Assembly: GCA_036278435.1 (NCBI GenBank)
Contig: DASULA010000260.1
Span: forward strand, 1 to 17,195
Length of the DNA: 17,195 nucleotides
Direction: 5' to 3'
Source: DASULA01 sp036278435
GTDB lineage: Bacteria > Actinomycetota > Actinomycetes > Mycobacteriales > DASULA01
A program made the position numbers and the translations under genes. The notes beneath the pieces were generated by a model, which did no database searches, was not told where the DNA came from, and worked only from the letters and a program-made list of their open reading frames with translations. Each line of letters starts with the position of its first letter. Position 1 is the stretch's first letter. Below are positions 15,301 to 17,195 of this stretch, one piece after another.

Positions 15301-16523
15301 ACCCGACCACGCAGACCTGGTCGCCCATCCCCGAGATGACCACCATGCGGGACAAGCCCAGCGTGGCCTACGTCGGCGGCAAGTTCTACGTGATCGGCGG
15401 CTGGAACGCCACCACCGGTGCCCTGGTCTCCAGCACGGAGATCTTCGACCCGGCGACCAACACCTGGTCGACCGGAGCGGCCGACCCCAGGCCGCACGCC
15501 GCCACCGCCGTGTCGGTGCTGAACGGCACGATCTACGTGATCGGCGGCTGCAACGTCGCGACCTGCGGCGTGCTCGACGTGATGGCCTACAAGACGGCCA
15601 CGAACACCTGGACCCAGGTCCGCGGCTACCCGCAGGCGATCGCGTGGGAGGGCTGCGGCACCATCAACTCCCTCATCTACTGCGCCGGTGGCGACACCGA
15701 CTTCGGGGACACCCGCAACGCCTACTCCTACAACCCGACCACCAACACCTGGACGCAGCTCCCGATCCTGCCGATCGACCTGTGGGGCATGGCCGCGATC
15801 TCGGCCAACGGCACCCTGGTCCTGTCCGGCGGGGTGACCGACAACACGGCGACCATCACCAACCAGGGCTTCGTCTTCGACCCGCGGATCGGGTCCTGGC
15901 AGTCGGCCCCCAACGCCGACACCGCCCTCTACCGGAGCGGTGCCGCCTGCGGCCTGGTGACCATCGGTGGTGCCACCGACGGGTTCGACGCGGTCTCGCT
16001 GAACAAGGAACTGCCCGGGCTCAACCAGTGCGACGGCACGTTCGACGTGAACTGGCTGTCGGAGAGCACCACCGGGTTCACCCTCCAGCCCGGTCAGAGC
16101 ATCACGGTCACCACCACGCTGGACGCGAGCGGGCCGACGCTGAACCTGCCCGGCCCCTACACCGCCCAGTTGGCGGTGCAGACCGACTCGCCGTACCAGA
16201 TCTCCCCGATCGGCGTGACGATGGTCGTCACACCGCCGGCCAGTTGGGCCGAGACCGTGGGCACGGTGGTGGGCCTCGACTGCTCCGGCACGGTCGTCCC
16301 GCTCGCCGGGGCAACGATCCAGGCGATCCTGACCAACTCCACCTTCACCCTGAGAACCGACACCACTCACACCTTCGACCTGTCGCTGGCCGCGGCCGAC
16401 GGCCCGCTGACCCTCAAGGCCTCCCTGCCCGGTTGGCAACCCGAGACGATCCAGACGACCATCAGCCCAGGGGATCAACTGATCAGCATCTTCGTGACCA
16501 CACCAGATCCCGCCTGTCCGTGA
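12333..16523 (+). CDS. Secreted S53 (sedolisin) family peptidase with beta-sandwich, jelly-roll and Kelch propeller domains, copy B
   Basis: 1,396 aa, paralogue of the upstream gene over its whole length. The signal peptide ends at ALA-AP as in copy A. Active-site residues are Glu179, Asp183 (EIALD), oxyanion Asp257 in ASGDTGYG, closer to the usual SGD-S/T-G of sedolisins, and Ser351 in GGTSVATP. The same cysteine pairs (LPACASTNGC, CPQC, GCSQ...TGC, CGSYLC) suggest disulfides in an exported enzyme. Domain order is identical: S53, two carboxypeptidase-regulatory-like domains, jelly roll, third regulatory-like domain, five to six Kelch blades with GG and YDP/FDPxTNTW motifs, and C-terminal beta domains. 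ATG 12333 follows GGAGG with the same spacing as copy A. Changes cluster in surface and linker stretches such as the Ser/Ala/Pro-rich N-terminus, so different substrates or partners are possible. An intact triad suggests an active enzyme. Confidence 0.9.
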   Translation: MYRTGKLRPGVSALAVIALAVLTGLSSPSPALAAPGASSPASTSAAGSPATDPGTAPQAHPTQPVCGQPSAGKAECMAVMRTDVQGPKGLLPAGQSPTGFGPADLQDAYNLPSTTAGTGAGETVAIVDAFDDPTVEDDLALYRTQFGLPACASTNGCFRKVDQRGGTDFPVTDIGWAQEIALDTEMVSAVCPQCNILLVEVDDNSFASLFAGVREAIALGAKFVSNSYNGPEFFDDPTADEQTFNNPGVAITVASGDTGYGPSYPAASRYVTAIGGTSLTKDSSARGWSEKVWSGTGSGCSQFDSKPPFQQDTGCSMRTVADVSAVADPQTGVAMYDTFGEPGWQVLGGTSVATPIIASTYALAGLPGSNDQANSYPYDAPAGSLNDVTSGENGACGSYLCTARTGYDGPTGLGTPNGVRAFTQNGAHGLISGTVTDSVDGHPLAGAHVTAGTSSATTDGQGRYVVSLPVGSYNMTVTSVFGYADASATGVTVTDGGNTVQNFAMVAQPTVTVSGTVTDGSGHGWPLYAQVQAVGTPVPAAFTDPFTGVYHLTIPANASYTLRTTAQATGYQSVNTPLSLGSGQFTQNVALPVDAVACVAPGYAYHYNGLANETFDGSAAPAGWTVTDATGNGGWVFNDPKPRGNLTGGTGNFAIIDSDLIGPNKHEDTSLVTPTVDLTGVSAPVVGFNNDYSSFSVSVADVDVSTDGGTTWSNVWHHTTSSVRGPSFQTVAIPQAAGQANVTVRFHFQDTWGFWWEVDNVYVGQRACAPVPGGLVAGQVTDANTGGTVDGATVTSVDVPAETTTSVVTPDDENLGDGYYSVFSSVTGQHSFTASKDAYHDTTAPVSVTADTVTGADLALTAGHVVVTSGGVNATQVLGTTGSHPVTLSNDGTAPVKVTLDEHGGSASLIPQGAPLQRVSGTFSPYFAGTDPGGSPAPAVTLPHTEPWTPLADFPTPIMDSAVAVADNGKVYSFGGMQNANIPASSRVYDPTTQTWSPIPEMTTMRDKPSVAYVGGKFYVIGGWNATTGALVSSTEIFDPATNTWSTGAADPRPHAATAVSVLNGTIYVIGGCNVATCGVLDVMAYKTATNTWTQVRGYPQAIAWEGCGTINSLIYCAGGDTDFGDTRNAYSYNPTTNTWTQLPILPIDLWGMAAISANGTLVLSGGVTDNTATITNQGFVFDPRIGSWQSAPNADTALYRSGAACGLVTIGGATDGFDAVSLNKELPGLNQCDGTFDVNWLSESTTGFTLQPGQSITVTTTLDASGPTLNLPGPYTAQLAVQTDSPYQISPIGVTMVVTPPASWAETVGTVVGLDCSGTVVPLAGATIQAILTNSTFTLRTDTTHTFDLSLAAADGPLTLKASLPGWQPETIQTTISPGDQLISIFVTTPDPACP

Positions 16524-16544
16524 GCACCTGACCGACCCGTCCGA

Positions 16545-16583
16545 CCGGTGGGCCCGTCCCCTCGCAGGGGGCGGGCCCACCGG
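16545..16583. terminator. Long terminator hairpin after protease copy B, probably bidirectional
   Basis: A 17-bp stem with one G-T pair, beginning CCGGTGGGCCCG and closing CGGGCCCACCGG, encloses a TCGCA loop. It lies between two convergent genes and can serve both. Confidence 0.85.
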
Positions 16584-16619
16584 CACGTCGGTCCTCGGCC
16601 GGTCACGTCGGCGGCCCGG

Positions 16620-17162
16620 TCACCGCCCGCCGGCCGACGGGCCGGCCACCCGGTAGAGCGTGCGCAGTTGCCCGATCTCGGCGGCGTTCTTGGTCAGCTC
16701 CACCGAGTACCAGGCCAGGAAGTACCCGAACGGCCGTCCGTCCCGGTACGGCCAGTCAGCCCTCGCCGGGTCGTCCAGGTCTGCGTCCACCAGCGACTCC
16801 ACCGCGCCGGTCCAGCGCCGGTGACAGCCCCGGATCCACTCCACCGTGGCGTCGGCGCTGCCCGGCCAGGTGATGTCCTGGCGGGTCAGCCGGCGCTCGG
16901 CGAACGCGTGGTCGTACACCATCGACATCCAGAATCCCAGGTGCCAGGTCAACCAGCCGATGGTGGTCGCCGGGACGGGGTCGGGTTCCGGTTCGACCCA
17001 GTCGGCGTGCCAGACACCCGAACGGGTGGCCCGCACCGTCCAGGCGCCCTCGGCCGGTTCCCACCGGCACTCGGCGTCGCCCAGCCCGTCCAGGTGGTAC
17101 TCGCACAGGGTCCAGGCGACGTGCGCCTGGTGCCGCAGCACGGCGAGCCGAGAGGGGTCCAC
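16620..17162 (-). CDS. DinB-like family protein
   Basis: 180 aa, predicted cytoplasmic four-helix-bundle protein of the DinB/YfiT-like superfamily. Members are often metal-binding thiol-dependent enzymes; the role here is unknown. Visible features are the first helix (LAVLRHQAHVAWTLCEYHLDGL), the WLTWHLGFWMSMVYDH block with His74, and the last helix ELTKNAAEIGQLRTLY at about 155-170. In many DinB proteins the last helix carries metal-binding histidines (HHGAEI-like); here that position reads KNAAEI, so the metal site may be altered or absent. This variant seems common in actinobacterial members. GTG 17162 follows GGAGGT at ideal spacing. The gene is convergent with protease copy B and shares its terminator. 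I see no functional tie to the proteases. Confidence 0.8.
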   Translation of the reverse strand: MDPSRLAVLRHQAHVAWTLCEYHLDGLGDAECRWEPAEGAWTVRATRSGVWHADWVEPEPDPVPATTIGWLTWHLGFWMSMVYDHAFAERRLTRQDITWPGSADATVEWIRGCHRRWTGAVESLVDADLDDPARADWPYRDGRPFGYFLAWYSVELTKNAAEIGQLRTLYRVAGPSAGGR

Positions 17163-17195
17163 AACTACCTCCGATCGGCCGGTCGCGGCCGGCGA

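Larger units (their letters stand above)
7604..16583 (+). repeat. 4.4-kb tandem duplication (copy A 7604-12017, copy B 12171-16583)
   Basis: Both copies begin at GCCCAGGAA and share a promoter-like box, a palindrome, a leader hairpin, the GGAGGACGCCTGATG start context, the whole protease gene and a terminator built on GTGGGCCCG/CGGGCCCAC. The proteins align end to end with few small gaps. About 150 bases unique to the junction (12018-12170) separate the copies. Divergence is uneven, with some stretches almost identical in DNA. Copy order and orientation are head-to-tail. Confidence 0.9.

Noticed and set aside
12411..16586. Open reading frame of nearly 1,400 codons antisense to protease copy B
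   Set aside because: It is a product of high-GC codon bias on the opposite strand. Its translation is Gly/Arg/Val/His-rich with no domain, it has no ribosome site, and the plus-strand frame has clear protein motifs.

Overview
The window is high-GC DNA with GTG starts, strong Shine-Dalgarno sites and the order tig - clpP1 - clpP2 - clpX - valS on the minus strand. This order is characteristic of Actinomycetota and is close to the Streptomyces arrangement. I cannot name the genus from sequence alone.

Left part (1-6205) is conserved housekeeping DNA. On the minus strand, in transcription order, it holds tRNA-Pro(TGG), tig (trigger factor), clpP1 and clpP2 (the two subunits of the heteromeric ClpP protease), clpX (its AAA+ unfoldase) and the first 325 codons of valS. 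A GTTCGC-N5-GCG element between tig and clpP1 matches the known ClgR operator. tRNA-Gly(TCC) faces away from tRNA-Pro on the plus strand.

Middle part (6206-7768) is an accessory junction. It contains a frameshifted remnant of a VapC-type PIN toxin just after tRNA-Gly, an AT-rich patch with an inverted repeat, and a 143-bp array of thirteen degenerate 11-bp units. A small orphan winged-helix (OmpR/PhoB-type) regulator follows on the minus strand. It is divergent from the next genes across a second AT-rich patch.

Right part (7604-16583) is dominated by a 4.4-kb tandem duplication. Each copy has its own promoter-like box with an overlapping palindrome, a leader hairpin, a secreted multidomain S53 (sedolisin) protease of about 1,400 residues, and a GC-rich terminator. 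Each protease has a signal peptide, a compact S53 catalytic domain without a recognisable propeptide domain, carboxypeptidase-regulatory-like beta domains, a jelly-roll domain, a Kelch beta-propeller and C-terminal beta domains. A convergent DinB-like gene closes the window.

The accessory system worth attention is the whole 6.6-16.6 kb unit: an unusual orphan regulator, an 11-bp-periodic DNA array whose spacing matches the binding geometry of that regulator class, and two co-oriented secreted protease-propeller proteins with duplicated control regions. A functional link between these parts is inference. The parts themselves are visible in the sequence.
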